This document shows positions 36,279-45,174 of a stretch of DNA of 64,000 bases, piece after piece (position 1 is the stretch's first letter; each line of letters begins with the position of its first letter). The position numbers and the translations under genes were made by a program. The stretch is from contig CALUVS010000001.1 of assembly GCA_944324265.1 (NCBI GenBank), positions 20,566 to 84,565 of the forward strand, written 5' to 3'. The stretch is from an uncultured Traorella sp. GTDB taxonomy: Bacteria > Bacillota_I > Bacilli_A > Erysipelotrichales > Erysipelotrichaceae. Below the pieces are notes generated by a model. That model was not told the origin of the DNA, did no database searches, and saw nothing but the letters and a program-made list of their open reading frames with translations.

Positions 36279-37937
36279 CTATCTATCCTGCTGGGCAATT
36301 TCATAAAGCTCTTTGGCAGAAGATAAAGCCGATTCACTGCAGGAATTCGTGCTCATCAAAGCCATGGCCTGAATGCGCTGGGATTCATTGAGCGGATAGA
36401 TCAGAGTTTCGGTAGAAGTATCATCTTGTTTCTTCTCAACCATGTAGTGTTTCATGGCACAGGCAGCCACCGGACTTAAATGTGTGATGGCAAATACTTG
36501 CTGCTTCTGTCCGATACAGCGCATCTTTTTGCCGATAGCCAAAGCGACTTTTCCGGAAACACCTGTATCAATTTCATCAAAGATGACCGTTTCAATGTGA
36601 GTCAAGGCTGTAAATACGGTCTTTAAGCCCAGCATCAATCGGGAGAGTTCCCCGCCGCTGGCCACACTGGACAAAGGACGTATAGGTTCGCCTGGATTCA
36701 TAGAAATATAAAATTCTGCATGATCCAATCCTTTACCTGAAGGCTTATCCTCTTTGATAAGCACTTCAAAGCGAGCATGCGGCAAATAAAGATCGGCACA
36801 TTCTTTTTGAATCTGTGTCTGCAATTCTTTTGCTTTCTTTTGACGCACTTCTCTTAACTGCAAAGCTTGTTTTTCAAAAACTTGATATTTTTTCTGTACC
36901 TGCTTTTCCATGCGTTCTAATACTTCCTGACGATTTTCAATGGCATCAATACGCTTCTGCAATTCTTCTTTCTTTTCCAGTATCAAATCAATGGAATTGC
37001 CGTATTTTCTTTTTAATTTACTTAATTGAAAAAGATATTCCTGTAATTCATTATAACGCTGCTCATCATATTCCAAATTGTTTTGAATGTGCTGAAGATC
37101 ACTGCATTTTTCTTCTAATGTATAGTAACAATCCATTATTTCAGAATGAATCGCAGCAATATTTTCAAATTCTAAGCAATTCGCTAATTCTTTTTGTGCA
37201 GTATACAGCAATTCCAATACCGCATCATTGCCATTTAAACAAGTAATGCTTGCCTGCATGGCACGATTGAGTTTTTCAAATGCATTCATTTTTTTTACTT
37301 CAGCTAAAGCATTTTCTTCTTCTTCTTTGGATAAATGAGCATTTTCAATTTCATCTACCTGAAAATGCAGATATTCCAGATCATCTTCATTCAGCTCCCC
37401 TTCTTTGATTTGTTCATATTCTTTTAAGGCAGCAGCATATTCTTGATAGCTTTCATTGACCTTTGAGAGCAGATCCGGCTCATGAATAAATTGATCCAAA
37501 AGCGTAATATGATAACGGCTGTTTAATAGATATTGAGTATCATGCTGAGAATGAATGTCGATTACTTCATTCATCATTTCTCTTAAAACAGATACAGAAA
37601 CAGAACGCTGATTGATACGGGCAACACTTTTCCCATCACTGGTCAATGTGCGGGTAATTGTCACAGTATCATCCTCACAATCAATGCCCATTTCTTCACA
37701 TCGTGCAAAAAAAGGATGGTGCTTATCTAATTCAAATATTCCTTCAATGACAGCTTTATCTTTTCCTTGTTTGATCAGCGAAGGTTTGGCACGTTCGCCG
37801 CATAAAAGTGAAATAGCATCGATCAATAAGCTTTTCCCTGCTCCTGTTTCACCCGTAAAGACTGAAAAGCAGGAATCAAAATCCAGATGCAATTCTTCTA
37901 TTAACACAAAATCTTTGACATAGATTTCTCTAAACAT
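36279..37937 (-). CDS. recN: DNA repair protein RecN
   Basis: 552 residues of the SMC-like ATPase that gathers broken DNA ends. Walker A GETGAGKSLLIDAI near residue 32, a long coiled-coil centre, ABC signature ASGGELSRLMLGL, and Walker B VIFDEIDTGVSGKVA. The ATG at 37937 is chosen over 37943 because GAGGAGG is correctly spaced only for it. In B. subtilis ahrC-recN-spoIVB-spo0A are in line; here ahrC is absent. Confidence 0.96.
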   Translation of the reverse strand: MFREIYVKDFVLIEELHLDFDSCFSVFTGETGAGKSLLIDAISLLCGERAKPSLIKQGKDKAVIEGIFELDKHHPFFARCEEMGIDCEDDTVTITRTLTSDGKSVARINQRSVSVSVLREMMNEVIDIHSQHDTQYLLNSRYHITLLDQFIHEPDLLSKVNESYQEYAAALKEYEQIKEGELNEDDLEYLHFQVDEIENAHLSKEEEENALAEVKKMNAFEKLNRAMQASITCLNGNDAVLELLYTAQKELANCLEFENIAAIHSEIMDCYYTLEEKCSDLQHIQNNLEYDEQRYNELQEYLFQLSKLKRKYGNSIDLILEKKEELQKRIDAIENRQEVLERMEKQVQKKYQVFEKQALQLREVRQKKAKELQTQIQKECADLYLPHARFEVLIKEDKPSGKGLDHAEFYISMNPGEPIRPLSSVASGGELSRLMLGLKTVFTALTHIETVIFDEIDTGVSGKVALAIGKKMRCIGQKQQVFAITHLSPVAACAMKHYMVEKKQDDTSTETLIYPLNESQRIQAMALMSTNSCSESALSSAKELYEIAQQDR

Positions 37938-38106
37938 ATGCATCCTCCTCGTATCTTCTATATTTTATCATTTTTTTGGACGATTCACATTGTTAAATCA
38001 TCAATTCACAAAAAAAGTATTAAAAAAACTGATTTGAATGATTGCATTTATTGCTTGTTCTGTTAAGAAAATAAATAATCTGAAGTGATGTTTAAGTTTA
38101 ATTTTC

Positions 38107-38135
38107 TTGAATGCTATCATTGAAAAAGATACAAT
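38107..38135 (+). promoter_or_regulatory. Promoter of the HAD hydrolase gene
   Basis: TTGAAT (38107-38112), 17 bases, TACAAT (38130-38135). Confidence 0.55.
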
Positions 38136-38158
38136 AGAAATGAAAGAGGAAAAGTAAA

Positions 38159-38815
38159 ATGAAAGCAATCATATTTGATTTTGACGGATTATTAGTAGAT
38201 ACTGAGATCATTTCTTTCAAAGTATACCAGAAATTATTGGCTGATTATGGTTTTAGTTTCAGCAAAGAAGAATATGCGAAGCATTACAGCGGAAAGACAG
38301 AAGCTGCAAATGTTGCCCGTTTGATTGATACATATCATTTGCCTTGGACACAGCAGGAGGGCTTTAATCAAGTAGTTGAGATTGAAAAAAGGTTCATAGC
38401 TGAAGGGGTTGAGCTGAAGCAAGGGGCGAACCAATTATTGACTTATTTGAAAAACAAAGGGCTGAAAGCAGCTTTAGCCACTTCCAGCACCAAAGATAGA
38501 GCGATGGATATTTTACAGAAGCATGAGATTCATCAATTCTTTGATGCTTTTGTTTTCAGTGAAGATGTTCAAAGAAGCAAGCCGGATCCAGAAGTATTTT
38601 TGAAGGCTTGTGAGAAATTAGACATAGCCCATGATGAAGCAATCGTTCTGGAAGATAGTGAAAATGGGATCTTAGCTGCGTGGCAGGCACAAATACCTGT
38701 GATATGTATTCCGGATATGAAAAAGCCGGCACAATCTTTTTTGGATAAAACGCTGGCAGCAGCGAATACATTGGAAGATGTCATTGATTATTTAGAGAAT
38801 ATGTGGATTGAGTAA
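38159..38815 (+). CDS. HAD-superfamily hydrolase, beta-phosphoglucomutase-like
   Basis: 218 residues. Motif I IFDFDGLLVDTE (nucleophile and acid/base Asp), a helical cap, motif II ATSST, motif III lysine in RSKPDPEVFL, and motif IV EDSENGI. A sugar-phosphate phosphatase or mutase is likely; the substrate is open. AAAGAGGAAAAG precedes the ATG. It is transcribed against its neighbours and stands between recN and tlyA, where B. subtilis has ahrC. Confidence 0.85.
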   Translation: MKAIIFDFDGLLVDTEIISFKVYQKLLADYGFSFSKEEYAKHYSGKTEAANVARLIDTYHLPWTQQEGFNQVVEIEKRFIAEGVELKQGANQLLTYLKNKGLKAALATSSTKDRAMDILQKHEIHQFFDAFVFSEDVQRSKPDPEVFLKACEKLDIAHDEAIVLEDSENGILAAWQAQIPVICIPDMKKPAQSFLDKTLAAANTLEDVIDYLENMWIE

Positions 38816-38818
38816 GGA

Positions 38819-38852
38819 AAAAGATGCAGACGATCATGAATCTGCATCTTTT
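38819..38852. terminator. Bidirectional terminator HAD gene/tlyA
   Basis: AAAAGATGCAGA and TCTGCATCTTTT, a 12-bp perfect stem. Confidence 0.9.
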
Positions 38853-39630
38853 ATTTTTGTTTGCTTTTTTTAACAATTTGTGTTGTATTGAACACTTTGA
38901 GATTTTCATTTCGATTAAAATGAATGAGATATTCCTGATTGCCATCTCTTCCCGCTAATTCACTGGCACTTAAGTGCAGGATACCGCAATGCAGAGCTTT
39001 GACAAAATCAATGATCTCGTTTAAAACACGAATGTGTACTTTTTCATCTTTGACAATGCCGTTCTTGCCGATATCCTTTTTCCCTGCTTCAAACTGCGGT
39101 TTGATCAGTACAACATATTCACAATTCTGTGATGTAATATCCAACAGATGAGGCAGGATGGATTTGATGGAAACAAAGGAAACATCCATGCATAAAAAAT
39201 CAATCGCTTCTTCAAAGTCTTCTTTTTTAAGATTTAAGGCATTGGTGTTTTCCCAATTGATGACTTTGGGATGATTTCTTAACGATGGAATGAGCTGATC
39301 ATGCCCGACATCGACGGCATAGATTTTTTTGGCTCCTTCCTGTAGGCAGACATCGCTGAAGCCGCCGCTGGAAGCACCTACATCCAATACTACTTTGTCC
39401 TGCAGGTCAATGTGAAATTGATGCAGAGCATGATAAAGCTTAAATCCGGCTCTGGAAGCAAAAGTAAGTTCTGCTTGTTTGAGCTCTATGACATCTGTTT
39501 CACTGACCTCATAAGAGGGCTTAGTAATGATTTTTTGGTTCACGCTGACTCTTCCCTCTTTGATGGCATCTTGTGCCTGAGAGCGGCTTTCTGTCAGCTT
39601 GTGCGCGGTTAAATATACATCAATGCGCAT
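38851..39630 (-). CDS. tlyA: TlyA family rRNA methyltransferase
   Basis: 259 residues. An S4 RNA-binding domain (RIDVYLTAHKLTESRSQAQDAI) is followed by an FtsJ-like Rossmann methyltransferase domain (VLDVGASSGGFSDVCLQ, then CMDVSFVSI and LIKPQFEAG). TlyA enzymes 2'-O-methylate rRNA in some species; many are still annotated hemolysin A. It overlaps the dxs stop by 11 bases. Equivalent to yqxC, after dxs, in B. subtilis. Confidence 0.92.
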   Translation of the reverse strand: MRIDVYLTAHKLTESRSQAQDAIKEGRVSVNQKIITKPSYEVSETDVIELKQAELTFASRAGFKLYHALHQFHIDLQDKVVLDVGASSGGFSDVCLQEGAKKIYAVDVGHDQLIPSLRNHPKVINWENTNALNLKKEDFEEAIDFLCMDVSFVSIKSILPHLLDITSQNCEYVVLIKPQFEAGKKDIGKNGIVKDEKVHIRVLNEIIDFVKALHCGILHLSASELAGRDGNQEYLIHFNRNENLKVFNTTQIVKKSKQK

Positions 39631-41485
39631 GATAGAATTCCTCTATTTGATCAAATAAGCTATTAAGATCCAATCCTTCAAGCTTGCGAAGAGCTGAAAC
39701 AGATCCATGATGAACATAATGATCGCCGATACCGATACGATGAAGCTTCAGATCAATGTCTGCATCATTGCAATATTCAAGAATTGCACTGCTTAAACCG
39801 CCGGCCAGCATATCTGTTTCATGAACATATACCGGCAGCTTCTGCTGGGCAATTTTTTGAATGCAGGCAGTATCTAACGGCTTAAAGAAACGTGCATTCA
39901 CAACAATCATATCAAATTCATTGGCTTTAGCTTTCTGTTTGATAGCTTCTACCTCATTGCCATAAGCAATAATGATGCATTTTGGCTGTGAACCGATTGT
40001 TTTATAAGTCCAGCTGCCGACTGCAATCTTTTCAGGCTGATGATCACTGATGGTCACATTGCCGCGCGGATAACGAAGAGCAAAAGGCTGATTCAATGAA
40101 AATGCCAGATGCATCAGATCAACAGCCTCTTCATAAGTAGAAGGCTGTGCCAAAATCACATTCGGCAATGCGCGTAAAAGCTGGATGTCAAAAACCCCGT
40201 GATGAGTCGGACCATCTTCGCCGACCAAACCGGCTCGATCAATCGCAATGACTACCGGCAGATTCATACGGGCAATATCATGATTGATCGGATCATAGGC
40301 GCGCTGCAGAAAACTGGAATAGATAGAAAGAAACGGACGTTTGCCTTCACTGGCTAATCCAGCTGCCAGTACAGCTGCATGATCTTCTGCAATTCCGCAG
40401 TCAATAAATCGATTTGGGAATGCTGCCGCAATTTTTTCAAGCTTGCTTCCGGATGTCATGGCTGGTGTAATCGTCACTACATCTTTGTTTGTCTTGGCAA
40501 TATCATATAAGATCTGGGCAATTGCTTCACTCCAAGATAATGTATTTTCATCTAACTGCGATAAGGTTTCACCTGTACGAATATTGAAAGGCCCAATGCC
40601 GTGCCATTTCCCGCTCTTGTCATTTTCTGCAAAGCTATAGCCTTTGCCTTTGATTGTACACACATGCACAACAATCGGACCATGATGATTTTTAGCAATT
40701 TCCAAGGTCTGAATCAATGCTTTCAGATCATGTCCATTGACCGGACCGATATAATCCAAGCCGAAATCACCGAAGAAAGAAGATTCAACGACACTTTTTT
40801 TCAAAGAATCTTTGACATCTTTCAATTTATGCAGCATGTTCTTTCCTGCATCATTATTATTCAATAAATCTGAAAGACCGCTTTTCAAAGAGTTATACGG
40901 CTTAGAAGTTCTTAATTTCGTAAATGTTTCGCTTAAAGCTCCGACATTTTTAGAAATCGACATATCATTGTCGTTTAATATAATGACCATATTGGGCTGT
41001 TTCATTCCAATTGTATTCAAGGCTTCCAAAGAAATACCGCTGACAATGGAGGCATCACCGACAATCGGAACAACCTGATAATGCTCATGGTTCAGATCAC
41101 GGGCAATGCAGAAGCCCAAGGCCGCAGATAAAGCTGTAGATGAATGTCCGGCTTCCCAAACATCATGTTCACTCTCACATTTTTTCTGAAATCCGGAAAT
41201 ACCGTTTAACTGACGCAATGAATAGAATTTATCTGCTCTGCCGGTCAGAATTTTATGAACATAGCTTTGGTGACCGACATCAAATAAAATACGATCTGTC
41301 GGTGAATCAAAAACTTTATGTACGGCAATCGTCAATTCAACAATACCTAGGTTGCTTGAAAGATGCCCGCCGGTACGTGCAATGTTCTGTATTAAAAATG
41401 TACGGATTTCCTGAGCCAGCTCTTCCAGTTCTTGAATGGAAGCTTCTTTGATATCTTCTGGACCATGAATTTCACTAATTTTCAT
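39620..41485 (-). CDS. dxs: 1-deoxy-D-xylulose-5-phosphate synthase
   Basis: 621 residues, the first step of the MEP pathway. The thiamine site is VGDASIVSGISLEALN with NDNDMSIS. The active His of GHQSYVHKIL, the DRAGLVGEDGPTHHG loop, and GIAEDHAAVLAAGLA are all present. It is co-directional with ispA (8 bases upstream) and overlaps tlyA. Regulation is not visible; it should share the long xseA-xseB-ispA message. Confidence 0.97.
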   Translation of the reverse strand: MKISEIHGPEDIKEASIQELEELAQEIRTFLIQNIARTGGHLSSNLGIVELTIAVHKVFDSPTDRILFDVGHQSYVHKILTGRADKFYSLRQLNGISGFQKKCESEHDVWEAGHSSTALSAALGFCIARDLNHEHYQVVPIVGDASIVSGISLEALNTIGMKQPNMVIILNDNDMSISKNVGALSETFTKLRTSKPYNSLKSGLSDLLNNNDAGKNMLHKLKDVKDSLKKSVVESSFFGDFGLDYIGPVNGHDLKALIQTLEIAKNHHGPIVVHVCTIKGKGYSFAENDKSGKWHGIGPFNIRTGETLSQLDENTLSWSEAIAQILYDIAKTNKDVVTITPAMTSGSKLEKIAAAFPNRFIDCGIAEDHAAVLAAGLASEGKRPFLSIYSSFLQRAYDPINHDIARMNLPVVIAIDRAGLVGEDGPTHHGVFDIQLLRALPNVILAQPSTYEEAVDLMHLAFSLNQPFALRYPRGNVTISDHQPEKIAVGSWTYKTIGSQPKCIIIAYGNEVEAIKQKAKANEFDMIVVNARFFKPLDTACIQKIAQQKLPVYVHETDMLAGGLSSAILEYCNDADIDLKLHRIGIGDHYVHHGSVSALRKLEGLDLNSLFDQIEEFYHAH

Positions 41486-41493
41486 TCAATCAC

Positions 41494-42333
41494 CTAATGC
41501 TTTCTGTTATATATCTTATTCATTAATTCATTGATTATTTGTTGATCTATATCAATTTTATTGATTTCAGCATTCATTTTCTCAAAAAGATCTTCAACTC
41601 TTTTTTTTGCCTGATCAATGCCCAATAATGAGACATACGTAACTTTGTTGTTCTGAATATCACTTAGGCTTTTGCCCATCGTTTCTTCATTGCTTTCAAT
41701 ATCGAGAATATCATCTTGTATCTGGAAAGCTTCTCCTAACAGATAACCGATTTTTTCCCAGATCGGCAGATCTGTTTCATGATGACTCAACAGAGCTCCG
41801 CAAAGCAAAGGAAGTGTCAATAAACAGCCTGTTTTATAATGATCGGTATGCAGACAGCTTTCCATTGTCGCATTTGGATTGTCTTGATTCTGCAGATCAC
41901 AGATCTGTCCATAAATCATGCCATCAGCACCGCTCATCTTCGCAAATAATGCGACAAGCTGAAGATTGATGGAAGCATCCTCACAAGCAGAAGCAGCCAT
42001 CAAAAAGGCTTGCGTCAACAAGGCATCTCCTGCCAGCATAGCTGTAGCTTCATCAAATTGAATATGACAGGTAGGCTTGCCCCTTCGCAGATCATCATTG
42101 TCCATGCAGGGCAGATCATCATGAATCAAAGAGTAAGTATGAATCATTTCAATGCCTATAGCCGCTTTGTATCCGATTTTTTCATCGCATCCATAAGCTC
42201 TTAAAACAGAAAAAAGCAGCTGCGGACGAATACGCTTTCCGCCGGCACATAAAGAATAAAGCATCGCATCTTTGACTTTTGAATCCATCAATGAATCCAG
42301 ACAATGTGTCAATGCATTCTCAAAATCATTCAT
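41494..42333 (-). CDS. ispA: Polyprenyl (farnesyl/geranylgeranyl) diphosphate synthase
   Basis: 279 residues. The first Asp-rich motif is IHDDLPCMDNDD and the second QIQDDILDIE. It condenses DMAPP and IPP to short prenyl diphosphates. Chain length cannot be told with certainty. The ATG at 42333 follows TGGAGAAG and overlaps the xseB stop by 8 bases. Confidence 0.93.
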   Translation of the reverse strand: MNDFENALTHCLDSLMDSKVKDAMLYSLCAGGKRIRPQLLFSVLRAYGCDEKIGYKAAIGIEMIHTYSLIHDDLPCMDNDDLRRGKPTCHIQFDEATAMLAGDALLTQAFLMAASACEDASINLQLVALFAKMSGADGMIYGQICDLQNQDNPNATMESCLHTDHYKTGCLLTLPLLCGALLSHHETDLPIWEKIGYLLGEAFQIQDDILDIESNEETMGKSLSDIQNNKVTYVSLLGIDQAKKRVEDLFEKMNAEINKIDIDQQIINELMNKIYNRKH

Positions 42334-42535
42334 GTTCTTCTCCATTGTAATCATTCATCAGCTGATTGATCTTTTCTTCAAAGCCTTTGAGCTGTTGATC
42401 ACATGAATTGACTAATTTCAATCCCTCTTCAAAAACAGCAATAGCTTCTTCTAATTCAATTTCATTTTTCTCTAAAAGACTGATTATTTCCTCAATGCGA
42501 TTCATGGATTGTTTAAATGTTTTTTCCTGTTCCAT
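42326..42535 (-). CDS. xseB: Exodeoxyribonuclease VII small subunit
   Basis: 69 residues, helical, with the family patterns FKQSMNRIEEIISLLEKNEIELEEAIAVFEEG (quoted in parts: RIEEIISLLEKNEIELEEA). Several copies bind one XseA to form the single-strand exonuclease. AAAGGAGA precedes a double ATG (42538 and 42535); the second is chosen for spacing. It begins inside the end of xseA. Confidence 0.93.
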   Translation of the reverse strand: MEQEKTFKQSMNRIEEIISLLEKNEIELEEAIAVFEEGLKLVNSCDQQLKGFEEKINQLMNDYNGEEHE

Positions 42536-43862
42536 CATCTTTCTCCTTTGATAATATTTGTGAAGTGATTCGTCCGTCACTTACCTGTGTCGTTAAGATT
42601 GAACCAACGGATACTTCCTCTACGCTTTTGATCAAATGCTCATCAGCAAAACTTAGTGTATAGCCTCTGGATAATATTTTCAGCGGTGAAAAAGCATCCA
42701 GCAGCAATGCCTGATGGCTTAACTGCTTTCTTGCAAAATGAAAAACATATTGCATCTGTGTTTCCAGCAATTGTTTTGACTGTGCAATATCTGCTTGATT
42801 TTTATCATAAATTGACAATGCCAATGCACTCAGCTGTTTTTGAAAATGCATCAGCTGCATCTCCTCTTTTTTCACCGTATCATAAAAATGCAGTAATTTT
42901 TCTCTTTGAATATCCAGCTGCATGACATCACTCAATATATAACTGAGAGGATCGGTAATCCAGTGATGAGCTTTGATTCTGTCCAATCGCATCTTTTCGG
43001 AACGAATACGGGTATTCAAAGCTTGTTCCATTCGTTTTTTCATTGTATTGAGCTGCTGGATCACTTCATTGATCTGAGGAGTGACCAATTCAGCTGCTGC
43101 AGTCGGTGTAGGTGCTCGTTTATCAGAGACATAATCAATCAATGTCGTATCTGTCTCATGTCCGACACCGCTGACAATGGGTGTAATACATTGGCTGACA
43201 CAGCGAGCCAATGCTTCTGAATTAAAACACCAAAGATCTTCAATGGATCCGCCGCCACGGACAACCAAAATAACATCATGATGCATTGCATCTGCTTTCT
43301 GCAATGTTTTGATAATTTCTGCATCCGCCCCTGCTCCCTGCACTGTTGTCGGATAAAAGGTAACACGAGCCAATGGCCATCTTCTTTTTAAAGTGGTCAG
43401 TACATCTTGTGTAGCCGCCCCTTCTTTAGCTGAAAGAAATGCAATATCACTTGGATAGGCCGGCAAAGGCTTTTTGCGGCTTTCATCAAATAATCCTTCG
43501 GCATATAATTTCTTTTTGGTTTCTTCTAACTGAAGATAAAGATCACCCAGACCATCCAGCTGCATATCCATGACATATAGCTGCAGTGCCCCGCCAGCTT
43601 CATATAGGCTGACTTTAGCTGCCGCAATGACCTTGCATCCTTCCTTGATCGGAAAGCGCACTTTATGCGTATAGGAAGCAAACATAATGCAACTCATGCG
43701 GCTGGATGCATCTTTCAGCGTGAAATAATAATGTCCGGATCGATGAGCAGTAAAATTAGATATCTCCCCCTTGACCAAGACATGATTTAAGATGGCATTT
43801 CCATCTATCTCGCTCTTTAAATATCTGACCAGAGCACTGACGCTCCAGAGCTGACGGTTCAT
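42513..43862 (-). CDS. xseA: Exodeoxyribonuclease VII large subunit
   Basis: 449 residues. An OB-fold N terminus (VKGEISNFTAHRSGHYYFTLKD), the catalytic domain with VVRGGGSIEDLWCFN and GVGHETDTTLIDYVSDKRAPTPTAAAE, then long helices. It degrades single-stranded DNA to oligonucleotides. Overlaps nusB by 4 bases. folD, between nusB and xseA in B. subtilis, is missing. Confidence 0.97.
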   Translation of the reverse strand: MNRQLWSVSALVRYLKSEIDGNAILNHVLVKGEISNFTAHRSGHYYFTLKDASSRMSCIMFASYTHKVRFPIKEGCKVIAAAKVSLYEAGGALQLYVMDMQLDGLGDLYLQLEETKKKLYAEGLFDESRKKPLPAYPSDIAFLSAKEGAATQDVLTTLKRRWPLARVTFYPTTVQGAGADAEIIKTLQKADAMHHDVILVVRGGGSIEDLWCFNSEALARCVSQCITPIVSGVGHETDTTLIDYVSDKRAPTPTAAAELVTPQINEVIQQLNTMKKRMEQALNTRIRSEKMRLDRIKAHHWITDPLSYILSDVMQLDIQREKLLHFYDTVKKEEMQLMHFQKQLSALALSIYDKNQADIAQSKQLLETQMQYVFHFARKQLSHQALLLDAFSPLKILSRGYTLSFADEHLIKSVEEVSVGSILTTQVSDGRITSQILSKEKDDGTGKNI

Positions 43863-44230
43863 AGACGATCCAATACTCCATTCACTAGCTTATAAGTTTC
43901 TTCATCACAATATTTTTTGGCCAAAGTCACAGCCTCATCAATAATGATGGCTTTCTGTGCAGTCTCAAAATCAAGCTCTGCTGCCGCCATAAATAAAATC
44001 GCCTTTTCTACTGCACCTAAGCGGTCAAATTCCCAGTCATCTGTCAATGTATCATTGATTTTGGCTATATAATACTTTTCATTGGCAACCGCATCAATCG
44101 TTACAGTATACAAAAAAGGATCAATGCTATTGCCGCTGTTGTCGTAAACAATTTCACGAATATCTTTGTGTAATAAAAAATATTGATAAAGGCAAGTCAT
44201 TGCCATTTCTCTTAATGTATGTCTTGTCAT
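43859..44230 (-). CDS. nusB: Transcription antitermination factor NusB
   Basis: 123 residues, all-helical. The opening TRHTLREMAMTCLYQYFL, the FDRLGAVEKAILFMAAAEL core and IIDEAVTLAKKYCDEETYKLVNGVLD (in parts) are NusB marks. It binds boxA with NusE for rRNA antitermination. The GAGG site precedes the ATG in the 67-base gap after asp23. Confidence 0.95.
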   Translation of the reverse strand: MTRHTLREMAMTCLYQYFLLHKDIREIVYDNSGNSIDPFLYTVTIDAVANEKYYIAKINDTLTDDWEFDRLGAVEKAILFMAAAELDFETAQKAIIIDEAVTLAKKYCDEETYKLVNGVLDRL

Positions 44231-44297
44231 TGTAGGCCTCCCTATTATCGCACTTATTTTATCATACTTTCGATAAAGAAAACACCCTGCAGGGTGC

Positions 44298-44627
44298 TTA
44301 ATTGAAAATAAATCCCGTTACTTTGATATCAACTTGATCAACATCATAGCCGCTCATGTGCTTGATTGAATCAACGATGCGGTTTTGAAGACGAGCACAT
44401 ACATCATTGACATTTTTGCTGTAAGATACTTTTACATCAACTGTGATGATAAGCTGGTCATTTGTAATCTTGCAGTTGACTGCATTCTTGAATCTAGAAC
44501 TGTCTGGAATCACATTTGGTGCTTCTTCTTCCACTTCAATCTGTGCAATCAATTCAAACACTTTTTTATTGATGGCAATACTGCCAAGTTCACTTTTATC
44601 TTTGCTTAAAACATATTCCTGTGCCAT
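44298..44627 (-). CDS. Asp23/Gls24 family protein (YqhY-like)
   Basis: 109 residues with an Asp23-type alpha/beta domain (GSIAINKKVFELIAQIEVEE, then VDVKVSYSKNVNDVCARLQNRI). In Bacillus, YqhY lies next to nusB and influences fatty-acid synthesis through acetyl-CoA carboxylase. Here the accB-accC genes are not adjacent. GAAGGTGATAAAT precedes the ATG. Confidence 0.88.
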   Translation of the reverse strand: MAQEYVLSKDKSELGSIAINKKVFELIAQIEVEEEAPNVIPDSSRFKNAVNCKITNDQLIITVDVKVSYSKNVNDVCARLQNRIVDSIKHMSGYDVDQVDIKVTGFIFN

Positions 44628-44673
44628 ATTTATCACCTTCTATGTTTATTATACCTTAAATGATGGTTTACTT

Positions 44674-45126
44674 TCAACTAAAAGATAATTCCATTGAATA
44701 ATTCTCATCCATAAACGGATAAACCAAATTTAATATCTGTGTTGCTAATTCTTCATTTTCACTTTGCTCATAAATGGTAATCTGAATGATTGATTCTTTG
44801 ATTTCTACAACACTCTTCAAATTCAATTCCTGCAATGTCTGAATAATTTCCTTTTCCTTTTTCTGATCTTCTTCTAACTGAGCGATTGTTTCCATTGCTT
44901 GATTTTTCTGTTCATCTTGTTCATTTGAGCCAAGAATTTCTTTCTGCTTCTGAATTTCTTCATTTTTGCTGTCTGAAATTTTTTCCTGCATCAAAGCAAT
45001 GACACTATTGACATCATTATTTGAAGAATTTACGGTGACAGGATCACTTTCCAAAGAAACATAGTAAATTGAAAGCATCAGTATCAAAGTAAACATTGAC
45101 AGAAAAGCTACAGCCTGTCTGTTCAT
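44674..45126 (-). CDS. spoIIIAH: Stage III sporulation protein AH-like (SpoIIIAH)
   Basis: 150 residues. One N-terminal membrane helix (AVAFLSMFTLILMLSIYYVSL), a Glu/Lys-rich coiled-coil stretch, and a C-terminal ring-building-motif domain (KSVVEIKESIIQITIYEQSE). SpoIIIAH in the mother cell pairs with SpoIIQ across the engulfing membranes. The other spoIIIA genes are not here, but it is also the gene nearest to yqhY-nusB in B. subtilis. AAGGAGG precedes the ATG. Confidence 0.85.
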   Translation of the reverse strand: MNRQAVAFLSMFTLILMLSIYYVSLESDPVTVNSSNNDVNSVIALMQEKISDSKNEEIQKQKEILGSNEQDEQKNQAMETIAQLEEDQKKEKEIIQTLQELNLKSVVEIKESIIQITIYEQSENEELATQILNLVYPFMDENYSMELSFS

Positions 45127-45174
45127 AAAAAACCTCCTTGCATTTCATTCTATGAAATCAAGAAGACCGTTATG

